Source: a virus
Virus record (IMG/VR): IMGVR_UViG_3300021964_000012
Coordinates: 188,001-252,000 of that record
DNA length: 64,000 nucleotides
Direction: 5' to 3' (one strand)
In this document: positions 42,345-50,313 of the stretch, one piece after another
Layout of the letters: the number at the start of each line of letters is the position of its first letter
Numbering within the stretch: the stretch's first letter is position 1
The notes under the pieces: generated by a model
Told to the model about the DNA's origin: nothing
Seen by the model: only the letters and a program-made list of their open reading frames with translations
Database searches by the model: none
Position numbers and translations under genes: made by a program

Positions 42345-43312
42345 ACTATCCTCGCTAGGCGTTTACGTGCCATTTCAATTTTTATCTTACTACGTTCTGC
42401 ATGTTGATGAATTTGATGTAGTGTTTCGGCTACACCAAAACGCACCACTGCATCATTTACATCTTTTACATCTTTGGGCCATTCGGGTATACTAACTTCA
42501 AACTTGTGTTCTACTGCGGCATCAATTATACTTAATCCTGCACGGTCCTGATCTGGTACTACTATAATTCTACGTTGTAACTGCTTCAACAACTGTGCTT
42601 GATCTTTGCTAATGGTCTCATGCATACATGCTAATCCGGATATACTTAGTGCATCAAATATACCCTCAACAACTATTGCACTAGTCCAGTCAGACTTTTG
42701 TAAATCGTAACCAAACACATACCCAGGTTGTTGATTGTTTATAAACTTTGGTGTACGATTATCCAAGTAACGTGATGTATATCCTACTATCCTGTTTTTG
42801 TAAGTGTATGGTATAACAATCCTGTCTCTTGGTCCACGTTTTTTATCTACTAAAAATGGATAACCAAACACTATACCACGATTACGCAGGTATTCAACAT
42901 AATGAAAGTGACCACGATTGTTCTCATCTATTCGTTCAACACCTGTGGGTATTTCTTGTTCTTCAAAGTCTATTTGTTTTTGTTTAATGGTATTGCGTTC
43001 AGCAGTTAAATCTAATAAATTTTTACGTTTCAAACTTTCTAAGTTGAGCCTTTCAATATCAGTTGGATCAACACCTAGCCATTCTAATAGTTTACGTGTT
43101 TTGTAACCAACGTTGCGTCCAGCAACAAAACTTGCTGTAAAACCACAGTTAAAGCAATGATAACTCCAATCGTCATCCTGTTGTTTGATTCCACCACGAA
43201 GACGCTTGTCTTTTGATTCACCTTGATGAACACAACAAGGTGCATTGAAACTTACCCATCCAGAACTGGTATGTTTTCGCTTTTGCGGAATGTAACTCAA
43301 TAGATCGATCAT
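42341..43312 (-). CDS. DNA primase (T4 gp61-like)
   Basis: The 323-residue protein has a CHC2-like zinc-binding domain (C26/C27, H29, C53, C56: CCVHQ and HCFNCGF). A TOPRIM domain follows with VVEGIFDAL (catalytic Glu, about 214-222) and VVPDQDRAG (DxD, about 252-260). It makes RNA primers and partners the adjacent gp41 helicase. There is no clear ribosome site before the ATG. A weak TTGCAT-17-TACTAT promoter may lie upstream. Confidence 0.92.
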   Translation of the reverse strand: MIDLLSYIPQKRKHTSSGWVSFNAPCCVHQGESKDKRLRGGIKQQDDDWSYHCFNCGFTASFVAGRNVGYKTRKLLEWLGVDPTDIERLNLESLKRKNLLDLTAERNTIKQKQIDFEEQEIPTGVERIDENNRGHFHYVEYLRNRGIVFGYPFLVDKKRGPRDRIVIPYTYKNRIVGYTSRYLDNRTPKFINNQQPGYVFGYDLQKSDWTSAIVVEGIFDALSISGLACMHETISKDQAQLLKQLQRRIIVVPDQDRAGLSIIDAAVEHKFEVSIPEWPKDVKDVNDAVVRFGVAETLHQIHQHAERSKIKIEMARKRLARIV

Positions 43313-43356
43313 TATGTAATAGTAACATAACCTAGTGCTTTATGCAAGTGTTTTGA

Positions 43357-44349
43357 TTATCGATAGGTGATTTGGCTAATAGTACCGTTATTAATTTCCA
43401 CAGTAGGAGTTGCTTCATAGCCTTGCCCACCATTAGTAACAGAAATTTCTGTAACTACATTTCCGCTTATGGTTGCAGTTGCAGTGGCTCCGGTGCCTAG
43501 TCCTGTGATTTCAACATTTGGTGTACCAGGACCATAGTACTCACTACCACCCGTTGCACTAATCTCAGTTATTACGCCGTTCTGTACAGTGGCACTGCCA
43601 GTAGCAGCCACACCATATTGATTGATTTCAAAACGTACCCAGTTGTGTCTTCCCTCAACATTCACAAATGCTCTTTTAGTTTGATTGGTATAGACTGTTT
43701 GACTCCCTATATCATACCAATCTGGACCTATCTGTGTGTCACTGCCTTGTGCTTTTACATTACCTGAGAAGTTGTCAAAGTCAAATTGAAATGTTGTGAG
43801 TGTATTATTCGCAGTATATGCTATGCTAGTATATCTTCTATCACCAGATTCAGTTTTTATTCCATATTCATCTGGTTTAGGAATTTCAAGTAACCTGCTT
43901 TCAACAAAATTAGGATATACACTGTCTACTATTTCAACTTGTCCACGTCCTGAACTATATGCATCTGTAAAGACTGCTTCATAGAGATTGCCACTAGCAC
44001 GTTCTAAACTCCAGCTTGCAGTTTGCTCTTCAATAAGATCCAGTTCTTCACTAGTAAGTGTAACCTTTGCTCTTCCAAATGTTGCACTCAATGTTTCTAA
44101 ATCTTTGGCTATTAACTGTTCTTCTCCGTCTGTAGACATCATTCTATAGGTAATAGTGCTACCACTAATATTCACTGGTTTTTGATCTTGATTTATAAAT
44201 TCAAATAATATGACATTGTCAACACCGCGGTTGACTTTTAATTTCTTAGCATACACTGGTTGCCATCTCCTTTGAAAGTATGCGCCACTCGTATCAGGTA
44301 ATAACACCTGCTGCTTCTGCTGATATAAATATACGGGTGTAGAATACAT
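43357..44349 (-). CDS. virion-type protein with beta-rich repeats
   Basis: The 330-residue product starts MYSTPVYLYQQKQQVLLP. It has an immunoglobulin-like or baseplate-type middle domain (VNISGSTITYRMMSTDGEEQ) and a Gly/Thr-rich C terminus in which a segment of about 28 residues seems duplicated (EISATGGSEYYGPGTPNVEI and EISVTNGGQGYEATPTVEI). The latter pattern occurs in phage fibre or neck proteins. A CATAAATA promoter lies 22 bases upstream, so it is late although embedded among replication genes. Confidence 0.6.
   Translation of the reverse strand: MYSTPVYLYQQKQQVLLPDTSGAYFQRRWQPVYAKKLKVNRGVDNVILFEFINQDQKPVNISGSTITYRMMSTDGEEQLIAKDLETLSATFGRAKVTLTSEELDLIEEQTASWSLERASGNLYEAVFTDAYSSGRGQVEIVDSVYPNFVESRLLEIPKPDEYGIKTESGDRRYTSIAYTANNTLTTFQFDFDNFSGNVKAQGSDTQIGPDWYDIGSQTVYTNQTKRAFVNVEGRHNWVRFEINQYGVAATGSATVQNGVITEISATGGSEYYGPGTPNVEITGLGTGATATATISGNVVTEISVTNGGQGYEATPTVEINNGTISQITYR
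44324..44331 (+). promoter_or_regulatory. late promoter TATAAATA for the plus-strand 125-residue gene
   Basis: A perfect element on the plus strand, inside the 5' end of the opposite gene and 45 bases before ATG 44376. Confidence 0.55.
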
Positions 44350-44370
44350 AAATTAACTCCAATTATAAGG

Positions 44371-44378
44371 TATTTATG
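44371..44378 (-). promoter_or_regulatory. late promoter CATAAATA
   Basis: An NATAAATA element on the minus strand that overlaps the start codon of the divergent plus-strand gene and serves the gene starting at 44349. Confidence 0.5.
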
Positions 44379-44753
44379 GGCGTAGAGCTGTTCGAAAAGA
44401 TTGCAGGACGATATCCGTTTATCACTTTCTGTACCTATGCAGGTAATGAATATGTTGGTGTAATCCAAAACCGCGATGATCAAATCACTACTATCTATGA
44501 CTTTGGAAGTATCGTCGAAGATGATATCAAACGTGATTTTCTAGAACTAGCCAATCAATGGTGGTGGGAATCTAATCGCAGTATACCAATTAACATTTTT
44601 TTAAAACAAGATTGGGAAAAGTTTAAACCTTATTTAAAAACTTTCATAAACAAAGATCTACAAATTTTACTAGGGCCAAGCACAAGCCTAGCAGAACTTA
44701 GTCGTAAAAAAATAAAACGAAGAAGTATTACACTGGTTCGCAAAGTAGATTAA
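44376..44753 (+). CDS. conserved-looking phage protein
   Basis: The 125-residue product is soluble, with a beta-rich first half (GRYPFITFCTYAGNEYVGVI; TTIYDFGSI) and a helical C-terminal half with a basic end. No family motif is recognised. The plus-strand TATAAATA upstream indicates late expression. The last 26 bases overlap the mini DnaE-like gene tail to tail. The Sm-like first half could suggest RNA binding, but this is speculative. Confidence 0.55.
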   Translation: MGVELFEKIAGRYPFITFCTYAGNEYVGVIQNRDDQITTIYDFGSIVEDDIKRDFLELANQWWWESNRSIPINIFLKQDWEKFKPYLKTFINKDLQILLGPSTSLAELSRKKIKRRSITLVRKVD

Positions 44754-45288
44754 TGTGTAGTGCAACAAGACGTGCATAACTGATTGCATGTGATTTTTTA
44801 AATACAAAACCAGCACTATTATCTCCATCCCACACAGTAGCAAATACATCAGTCCAACTCTTACGTTGTAGGTGAGATTTACCTGGACGTATTATACTGA
44901 TAAATGCTGCCATGCGTTGTATGTTGTCTGGTTGCATTGCAACTATTAGGTCATGATAGTTCCCAATATGCACTATCTGTTCGCAAAAATCTTTGTCTTG
45001 TAAACGTGTCCAGTCTGTTTCTTTTGCCAACATAGCATCATAGTGTGCTTGGTCACGTATCAGTGTGTACACACTTTGATTAAGTAAGTCTAATTTAAAA
45101 TACCCACGTTGTTCTGCATACTCATAGTCTATGCTTGCACAACTGTTTATTGCATCAAATGGTACAGGAGTAACATAAACACCACTATTGTGCTTTTTTC
45201 CTTCTGCGTTCATTCTTGCCGGTGTACATTGAATCAAATCAATTATCTGTTGCCTATCAGCAAAATCTATGTCAACATCAGCACTCAT
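44728..45288 (-). CDS. miniature DnaE-like protein
   Basis: The 186-residue protein strings together hallmark motifs of family C polymerases with most of the linking sequence deleted. It has ADVDIDFADR at 3-12 (catalytic D4 and D6), HNSGVYV at 33-39 (compare HACGVVI), FKLDLL at 64-69 (third catalytic Asp, D67), PDNIQRMAAFISIIRPGK (compare the EDLIALVALYRPGP helix) and FVFKKSHAISYARLVAL (compare FNKSHSAAYALVSY). It lacks the GRGSAAGSL nucleotide-binding segment. It may be an inactive relic, an accessory subunit or a regulator. It overlaps the next gene's end by four bases. Confidence 0.7.
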   Translation of the reverse strand: MSADVDIDFADRQQIIDLIQCTPARMNAEGKKHNSGVYVTPVPFDAINSCASIDYEYAEQRGYFKLDLLNQSVYTLIRDQAHYDAMLAKETDWTRLQDKDFCEQIVHIGNYHDLIVAMQPDNIQRMAAFISIIRPGKSHLQRKSWTDVFATVWDGDNSAGFVFKKSHAISYARLVALHINLLCEPV

Positions 45289-45536
45289 TTACTAATGTAG
45301 TGTCCTATGTTAGCAAATTCAGCAATCGCAAATACTATTGCAGCCATAACTAAATCACCAGTTAACAATGCATAGCATCCGCCAATTCTTATCGCACTTT
45401 TTATCAGCAACATATAGAATTGTGGATCTTTGGATTTGTTTACTTTTTCCATTTGTTGGATTTTTGGTCTAGTCAATCCCATTTTCTTCTCCTCTGCAGG
45501 TAATGTAAAACTTATTTTTTCTGTGTAAAACGGCAT
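45285..45536 (-). CDS. small membrane protein
   Basis: ATG 45536 (83 residues, MPFYTEKISFTLPAEEKKMG) lies one base after the stop of the zinc-finger gene, so I prefer it to the longer frame. The C-terminal half is hydrophobic (about 50-80, SAIRIGGCYALLTGDLVMAA and VFAIAEFANIGHYISK) and may form two short membrane helices. The function is unknown. Confidence 0.55.
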   Translation of the reverse strand: MPFYTEKISFTLPAEEKKMGLTRPKIQQMEKVNKSKDPQFYMLLIKSAIRIGGCYALLTGDLVMAAIVFAIAEFANIGHYISK

Positions 45537-45537
45537 G

Positions 45538-46239
45538 CTACCATCCTGCCTGTTTAAGTATTTCTTCACAATATGCCTGATCTGCTGGATAGTCACGAAA
45601 CTTCTTTTGCCAAAAGTCTGGATCAATCCAAGGCCATACAATTTTTGTTTGATCAGGATTCATATCTGCTAGATATCGTTGTCCTGACTCACAGTTAAAC
45701 ACCAACCAAGGTGATATGCGTCCAGTACTTATTGCAAACGCAACTGCATTATCATTTCCATAACGCAAAAAGTCCTGTGCAGGATGTCCAGTACGTTCAC
45801 TCCACTTTATACTATATTCAATGCCACGTTCAAGTGCATCTGTTAGTGCTTCCCGTCTAATATATTCATGAAGGTATTCATCATATACTGCTTCTTTGCA
45901 CCAGTGATCTAGTTTTTTGTTTTGTTTGATCACCCATTCAACAAACTTGGGTACATTGATAGCATTTATACCAACACAATGTCTACCAAATTTTACAAAT
46001 GCTTTGTAGTATGGTGATGTTGCAAAATCTGCATAGCTTTTTAGTTTTGCACTGCCCTGTGTCATGGTGTAAAACTTCAAATAACTTTGCAAACCAATTT
46101 GCACACCAACTTCTTTTTCTTCTTGGAATCTGCGTTTTTGTTCACAGAGATGTACTGCTAGTGTGCTTTCTTTTCTAAACTCACGTTCGCAGTACTTGCA
46201 TCGATAGGTTTCACTTTTTGTCTGCGACTCCGCTGTCAC
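45538..46239 (-). CDS. C2H2 zinc-finger protein
   Basis: The 233-residue product (GTG start overlapping the previous TGA) has a single C2H2-like finger near the N terminus (CKYCEREFRKESTLAVHLCEQ, residues about 14-34; ligands C14, C17, H30 and C33 or a later residue). A helical domain with many aromatic residues follows. DNA or protein binding in replication or transcription is likely from the finger and position. It is common in marine T4-like replication clusters as far as I recall. Confidence 0.65.
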   Translation of the reverse strand: MTAESQTKSETYRCKYCEREFRKESTLAVHLCEQKRRFQEEKEVGVQIGLQSYLKFYTMTQGSAKLKSYADFATSPYYKAFVKFGRHCVGINAINVPKFVEWVIKQNKKLDHWCKEAVYDEYLHEYIRREALTDALERGIEYSIKWSERTGHPAQDFLRYGNDNAVAFAISTGRISPWLVFNCESGQRYLADMNPDQTKIVWPWIDPDFWQKKFRDYPADQAYCEEILKQAGW

Positions 46240-46660
46240 GCATGTGTTCCTTCAGTTCTTTATTTGTTACAAGTTTACTGAGCATATCTATTTCATCTGC
46301 TTTCATTGCAGGATACAACTCCATCAACATCTTCTTTGCTTCATTATTGCCTTTTTCTTTCTTCTTTGGTGGTATCCACTGATGTCTGTGATTGCCCATA
46401 CCAGGTGAAATAGCAGTAGCACATAACCATTGTAGTTTAGGATGCTTGTTTATGTCAAAGAAATGTTTATTCAAACGTTCATTACAGGCTATCAAATAGT
46501 ATTCTTGAAGTTCATTAGGACCTTGCACACTTGATCCCCAACGTATCATGAGAAAGTTGGAAAACTTTTTGCGTTCTTCATCTGTCAGACTATCGTAAAA
46601 GTCTCTGCTTTTACTGTCAAGACAACGCATCTCATTTGCTATGTTTAGTTTTTCGCTCAT
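46211..46660 (-). CDS. possible clamp-loader small subunit (gp62-like)
   Basis: From ATG 46660 (MSEKLNIANEMRCLDSKSRD) the protein has 149 residues. By eye the middle (RLNKHFFDINKHPKLQWLCA, then GMGNHRHQWI) and the end (LSKLVTNKELKEHM) resemble the AHFNYLMAAVPRGKRYGKW and LKGLVTDDFLKEV segments of T4 gp62. This similarity is weak and unverified. Location among replication genes fits. Otherwise it is a conserved protein of unknown function. Confidence 0.5.
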   Translation of the reverse strand: MSEKLNIANEMRCLDSKSRDFYDSLTDEERKKFSNFLMIRWGSSVQGPNELQEYYLIACNERLNKHFFDINKHPKLQWLCATAISPGMGNHRHQWIPPKKKEKGNNEAKKMLMELYPAMKADEIDMLSKLVTNKELKEHMRDSGVADKK

Positions 46661-46880
46661 TGTGTTTTTTCCATATCTTGTGCAGTATGTAAAACCAAAA
46701 TCCGTTGATACAAGGTTCAACTAATGCAACTGCGCCTGCTTCCCATAAACTTGAACCAGTCATCCAGTAAACAACATTCATTGCTATTATAACATGACCA
46801 ACAGTATAAATCAATGCCAATGCAATACTATCATCTACTTTTTCTTTTACAACAGTAAATATTCCTCTAGTAAATTCCAT
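46632..46880 (-). CDS. small membrane protein (DUF2061-like)
   Basis: The 82-residue product has two or three hydrophobic segments (ALALIYTVGHVIIAMNVVYW; AGAVALVEPCINGFWFYIL) and a basic C terminus (KIWKKHNERKTKHSK). The VGHV...VEP...WFYILHKIW pattern resembles the DUF2061 membrane family. The role in phages is unknown. Its end overlaps the next gene's start by 29 bases. Confidence 0.65.
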   Translation of the reverse strand: MEFTRGIFTVVKEKVDDSIALALIYTVGHVIIAMNVVYWMTGSSLWEAGAVALVEPCINGFWFYILHKIWKKHNERKTKHSK

Positions 46881-46884
46881 ACGA

Positions 46885-47385
46885 TCACCATGCTTTGTTA
46901 TAGTCTACAATTTCGCAGTTACGACTGATATCTTTTACAAAATAAACACATCTTGGATCATTTTTGTTTTCAACCGGTACTGCCAACATCTGTCCATTTT
47001 TAAGTTTAGGAACATACCAAGTTACGTCTTGATAAACATCAATTATTTCTATATCCAGATAGGTTGGTGTAAAACTTGTGTGTGGATTGAATTGGAAAGT
47101 TTTAAAACCTCTATCATTGATACTAGTTAAAGGTAACATCTCAAGATCACCAACTTCTGGTTCACCAATCAGTACCTGCCAATCAATTGGCATTTTCATC
47201 TGTGTTTCACCAATACGCAATACCAATGCTGGCGAGTTAAATGTTTCTAAAAATATTAATGGAATATAGATGTGATCTGGATTGGTTGGATCACTGTTGT
47301 CAAAAATAGCAAAACGTAAGTCATCTATCTCTTCAGGCAATGTATCTAATTCAAACACAGTATTTTCTAGTGTTAGTATTCTCAT
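46885..47385 (-). CDS. conserved-looking protein downstream of the cassette site
   Basis: The 166-residue product (MRILTLENTVFELDTLPEEI) is beta-rich, with segments like YIPLIFLETFNSPALVLRIG. No motif is recognised. Its first 33 bases around the start are duplicated, with two differences, at 48117-48149. This marks it as the fixed downstream flank of a cassette site that lies between it and uvsW. The ATG overlaps the end of the SGNH gene by four bases. Confidence 0.6.
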   Translation of the reverse strand: MRILTLENTVFELDTLPEEIDDLRFAIFDNSDPTNPDHIYIPLIFLETFNSPALVLRIGETQMKMPIDWQVLIGEPEVGDLEMLPLTSINDRGFKTFQFNPHTSFTPTYLDIEIIDVYQDVTWYVPKLKNGQMLAVPVENKNDPRCVYFVKDISRNCEIVDYNKAW

Positions 47386-48101
47386 AATGTCTCCATCAAG
47401 TATTTTGCAAATAGTTCATGAGCTCGTGCTCCAGGGTGTCCGTGTATTCCATACAAATGTTCGTCCTTTGGTTGCAATCCTTGTTCTCGTGCAAAGGTTC
47501 CAAAACTAAATTTCCAAGGGTCTATAACTCCTTCATCCTTTAGTATTGTGTCTTGTAGACTACTAATAAAAGGACTATTGTATCCAACGTATTCGCTACC
47601 TTCAAGTTTATCAACATTTGAAAATATCTTATACTTAATACCTTTACTACGTAACCAACCTATTAGCATAACTAAATCAGTACATAGTTCGGTCATTTGT
47701 GATTCTCGATTATAATGCATTAACCATTCCTTATAGTATTCACTAACTACTGGATCAACTTTTTCATGTATATTTGGTACTATTGAATCCATTAGTCCAT
47801 TAGTCCAAGATACGTTTTGCGTTGGCTTAATTTGATAAAAATGCCCATCGTTGTCGACTGCTGGCAAGTCTGGTCTCCATATTTCGCTGCGACTTATAAA
47901 AGTCAATCCTATAAGAACTAATACATCATCTGCAATTTCATTTACATCACGTAACGTGGTTCTGATTATACGTCTATTGCAAGAACCAGGTATAGCTTTA
48001 TTAATTAGTTGTGCTTTAAGAGTTTTTGCAATGATTTCAGAATATACTGGATGACTCTTAGTAGGTACACCAAAACTACAACTATTTGAATAAAGTATCA
48101 T
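47382..48101 (-). CDS. SGNH-type hydrolase-like cassette gene
   Basis: From ATG 48101 the protein has 239 residues. It begins MILYSNSCSFGV, where the SGNH block I serine position is N-S-C-S, and continues with LINKAIPGSCNRRI (block II-like Gly), LIGLTFISRSE (block III-like) and IHGHPGARAHELFAKYL (block V His). Many phage and glycan-locus proteins share this short-form layout. It lies between a hybrid junction and the MRILTLE gene, so it is one of two tandem cassettes at this site. Confidence 0.6.
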   Translation of the reverse strand: MILYSNSCSFGVPTKSHPVYSEIIAKTLKAQLINKAIPGSCNRRIIRTTLRDVNEIADDVLVLIGLTFISRSEIWRPDLPAVDNDGHFYQIKPTQNVSWTNGLMDSIVPNIHEKVDPVVSEYYKEWLMHYNRESQMTELCTDLVMLIGWLRSKGIKYKIFSNVDKLEGSEYVGYNSPFISSLQDTILKDEGVIDPWKFSFGTFAREQGLQPKDEHLYGIHGHPGARAHELFAKYLMETL

Positions 48102-48139
48102 TTGTTCCAATCCAGTTTTTCTAGTGTCAGTATTCTCAT
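48098..48139 (-). pseudogene. 13-codon hybrid frame at a recombination junction
   Basis: The frame reads MRILTLE, as the start of the gene at 46885-47385, and then KLDWNK, close to the uvsW end EKLEWN. It stops with TGA overlapping the SGNH ATG. It is the joined remains of two gene ends rather than a selected gene, although it could still couple translation. Confidence 0.75.
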
Positions 48140-48149
48140 AATTTCTCCA
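48099..48149 (-). repeat. hybrid repeat joining the uvsW 3' end and the downstream gene 5' end
   Basis: Bases 48099-48123 match 48742-48766 (uvsW end) at 23 of 25 positions. Bases 48117-48149 match 47363-47395 (start of the MRILTLE gene) at 31 of 33. The two matches share the seven bases TTTTCTA (48117-48123), which mark the crossover. Confidence 0.85.
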
Positions 48150-48150
48150 A

Positions 48151-48744
48151 TTATTTTATCTTGTGTCTTTTCATTATTACGCCGTATTCAAAAAAGTCTT
48201 GTCGGACTATTTCAAACCCTTGTGCTAAAAGCCAAATAACATTTGCTCCACATTTTCCTACCCAACAGTCATTCAAGGTATGAGTATCATCAAACACGAC
48301 TACTGCATCGTCAGTAAGATAAGGAAATATAGCAATCATTTGTTTCATGTGTTCTACCTGGCAGGTTTGATTTGCCAATGGTATGCCTAGTTCTTCTCTA
48401 TAGAAACGTCTTTGTTTTATATCACTATCATCTAATATAAGGTCGATATCCCATATATAATCAAAATTGTCTAGATATAGACAACTAATTTTTTTATCTA
48501 ATTTTGGCAATTGATTCACGCACCAATCACTGCCCCATCCAATATGCCATGTTGCTGGTAGATCTGGAAGACGTCTTTTTGGTTCATCAATAATATCTAC
48601 AGTGTGCATTTCAGCACCATGCTTTTGTGCTAATCGTGAAAAGTATTCTGTACTGCCTTCGTGTCTATCACTGCCTATTTCTAAAAACATTGTGTTATTT
48701 GTTTCACCTAAGTACTGTTCCGTATGTTTAAATGCGTCGCCCAT
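48151..48744 (-). CDS. class I SAM-dependent methyltransferase-like cassette gene
   Basis: From ATG 48744, which overlaps the uvsW TAA (TAATG), the protein has 197 residues. MFLEIGSDRHEGSTEYFSRL is the glycine-rich SAM-binding motif I. MHTVDIIDE (acidic end of strand 2) and VVVFDDTHTLN (motif of Methyltransf_24-type enzymes) follow. The substrate is unknown; a sugar or small molecule is likely. It is the first of two tandem cassettes after uvsW. Confidence 0.7.
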   Translation of the reverse strand: MGDAFKHTEQYLGETNNTMFLEIGSDRHEGSTEYFSRLAQKHGAEMHTVDIIDEPKRRLPDLPATWHIGWGSDWCVNQLPKLDKKISCLYLDNFDYIWDIDLILDDSDIKQRRFYREELGIPLANQTCQVEHMKQMIAIFPYLTDDAVVVFDDTHTLNDCWVGKCGANVIWLLAQGFEIVRQDFFEYGVIMKRHKIK

Positions 48745-50204
48745 TAGTTCCACTCCAGTTTTTCTACACTGTACGGATAGTTCGCTTCTCTATAGAATGC
48801 TTTACGTTTGGTTAGATGTCTTTTTGCAAATCTGCAAGTAGATGTTATGTCCCAGATTTGGACGTGGTCTTTGTCTTCCGCTTTACGAATACCCCTGCCA
48901 ATACTTTGTATAACCCGTACAAAACTTTTACCAGGCTCAAGAAGGACAAGATTGAAGATACGTGGCAGATTAATGCCCACGGCCGCGACACCATATGTAG
49001 CAATAATAATTTTACCTGTCGCAGTAGCCACTTCATCGTACTCATCCTGTCTTGCTTTTGCTTTGGTTGCACCACTTACAAATACTGCATCATCGCCCAT
49101 TCTGTTTAGTAACTCTGTGCCAGCACTTATTCTATCAACCAATACCAATGTGTTACCAGTTTTATTTACTTCAATAACCAAGCCTGCAATGGTATCAAGT
49201 CTGCCTTTTTCTTCAAATAGATACTTTAATTCACTCTGATAGTTTGTAAATTCAGCATGATCAATTAACTGTACAACATTTACGTGACAGTTTGCAAGTA
49301 CACCTTTTTCCTGTAGCTCACTTGCAGCAAGTTGATTTATCACTGGCCCTAAACTACAATGCAATGCTTGAAACTCATATGGCTCTTTTGGCACTGTTCC
49401 TGTTAGTCCCCAACGCAATGGTACACGTGCCATTACTCCAGTGAGCAATGTTTTAAGTGCATCTGCTTTAGCCATATGTACTTCATCAACTATCACTGCA
49501 ACTACGTCTTCTAAAAACTCATGTATTGTAATATCAACTGTTTGGTTCTTTGTGTTCTTTAGCAACACATTTAGACTTTGCCATGTGCATATTGTATGCT
49601 TATGCCCAAACTCTTTTCTATCACCATAGAATACGCCAACATCAAGTTGCATGTTTGAATAGTCTGCTTCTGTTTGTGTAACCAAACTTTTATTAGGAAC
49701 TATTACAATACTACGTCCATAGTTTTCTACACGTTCACTTAGACTTGCAGTCATAATTGTTTTACCAGCACCAGTTGCTACTTCTTGTATGCACTGTGGA
49801 TTTTTTAAGAAACTGTTTATGATCTCTACTTGATAATCACGCATCTTAATAGGAGTGCCAGAGGCAGGATGATTCTTCGGCCACATAATGTCACTGTAAG
49901 TATCTTCTGCCACTGGATCAAACTTGAATACTGTTTGGTATTCTCTGTTGTCTTGTATGTCAACATCGTAGTTGAAGTCTTCTAATATAGGAAGTATATC
50001 TGGTAACAAGTTTAAGTATGTGCTACCGCCCATTTGAAAGTATGCAACCTTACCATCCCAACGTCCTAGTCGTACTGCTGGCAAGTATCTTGCATGCGGT
50101 ACATCATACTTGAAAGTGTTCACGAGTTTCTTACGAACATCAAGCTCTAGTCCTGATATCTTAAGATTTACTTCATCATTTATTATTAGTGTTGCCGTTC
50201 TCAT
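48744..50204 (-). CDS. uvsW: UvsW-like superfamily 2 helicase
   Basis: The 486-residue protein has the N-terminal T4 UvsW-type domain and then SF2 motifs: QEVATGAGKTIMTASLSERV (Walker A GAGKT), AVIVDEVHMAKADAL (DEVH box), RWGLTGT (motif III), TLVLVDRI (motif IV), IIATYGVAAVGINLPR (motif V) and RVIQSIGRGIRK (motif VI). It remodels branched DNA and R-loops during recombination-dependent replication. A near-consensus sigma-70 promoter precedes it. Its last codons (EKLEWN) are duplicated at 48099-48123. Confidence 0.94.
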   Translation of the reverse strand: MRTATLIINDEVNLKISGLELDVRKKLVNTFKYDVPHARYLPAVRLGRWDGKVAYFQMGGSTYLNLLPDILPILEDFNYDVDIQDNREYQTVFKFDPVAEDTYSDIMWPKNHPASGTPIKMRDYQVEIINSFLKNPQCIQEVATGAGKTIMTASLSERVENYGRSIVIVPNKSLVTQTEADYSNMQLDVGVFYGDRKEFGHKHTICTWQSLNVLLKNTKNQTVDITIHEFLEDVVAVIVDEVHMAKADALKTLLTGVMARVPLRWGLTGTVPKEPYEFQALHCSLGPVINQLAASELQEKGVLANCHVNVVQLIDHAEFTNYQSELKYLFEEKGRLDTIAGLVIEVNKTGNTLVLVDRISAGTELLNRMGDDAVFVSGATKAKARQDEYDEVATATGKIIIATYGVAAVGINLPRIFNLVLLEPGKSFVRVIQSIGRGIRKAEDKDHVQIWDITSTCRFAKRHLTKRKAFYREANYPYSVEKLEWN

Positions 50205-50210
50205 AATATT

Positions 50211-50238
50211 ATTATATACACTTTTTGTAATTAGTCAA
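50211..50238 (-). promoter_or_regulatory. sigma-70-like early promoter of uvsW
   Basis: TTGACT (50233-50238) and TATAAT (50211-50216) with a 16-base spacer on the minus strand, seven bases before the uvsW ATG at 50204. The start of transcription therefore falls at or very near the ATG. Confidence 0.65.
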
Positions 50239-50243
50239 GGAAA

Positions 50244-50272
50244 GTGGGCAACATTTTTACAACATTGCCCAC
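50244..50272 (-). terminator. terminator-like hairpin after the AAA+ gene
   Basis: GTGGGCAA (50244-50251) pairs with TTGCCCAC (50265-50272) across a 13-base loop. Only TTTCCTT follows on the minus strand, so termination may be partial. Confidence 0.6.
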
Positions 50273-50313
50273 CTGTGGTTGTCCAGGAGCTAGATCTGAT
50301 ATGACAACCTATT

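Noticed and set aside
48098-48139. A functional 13-residue peptide gene
   Set aside because: Both halves are explained as duplicated ends of neighbouring genes, so it is listed as a junction remnant.
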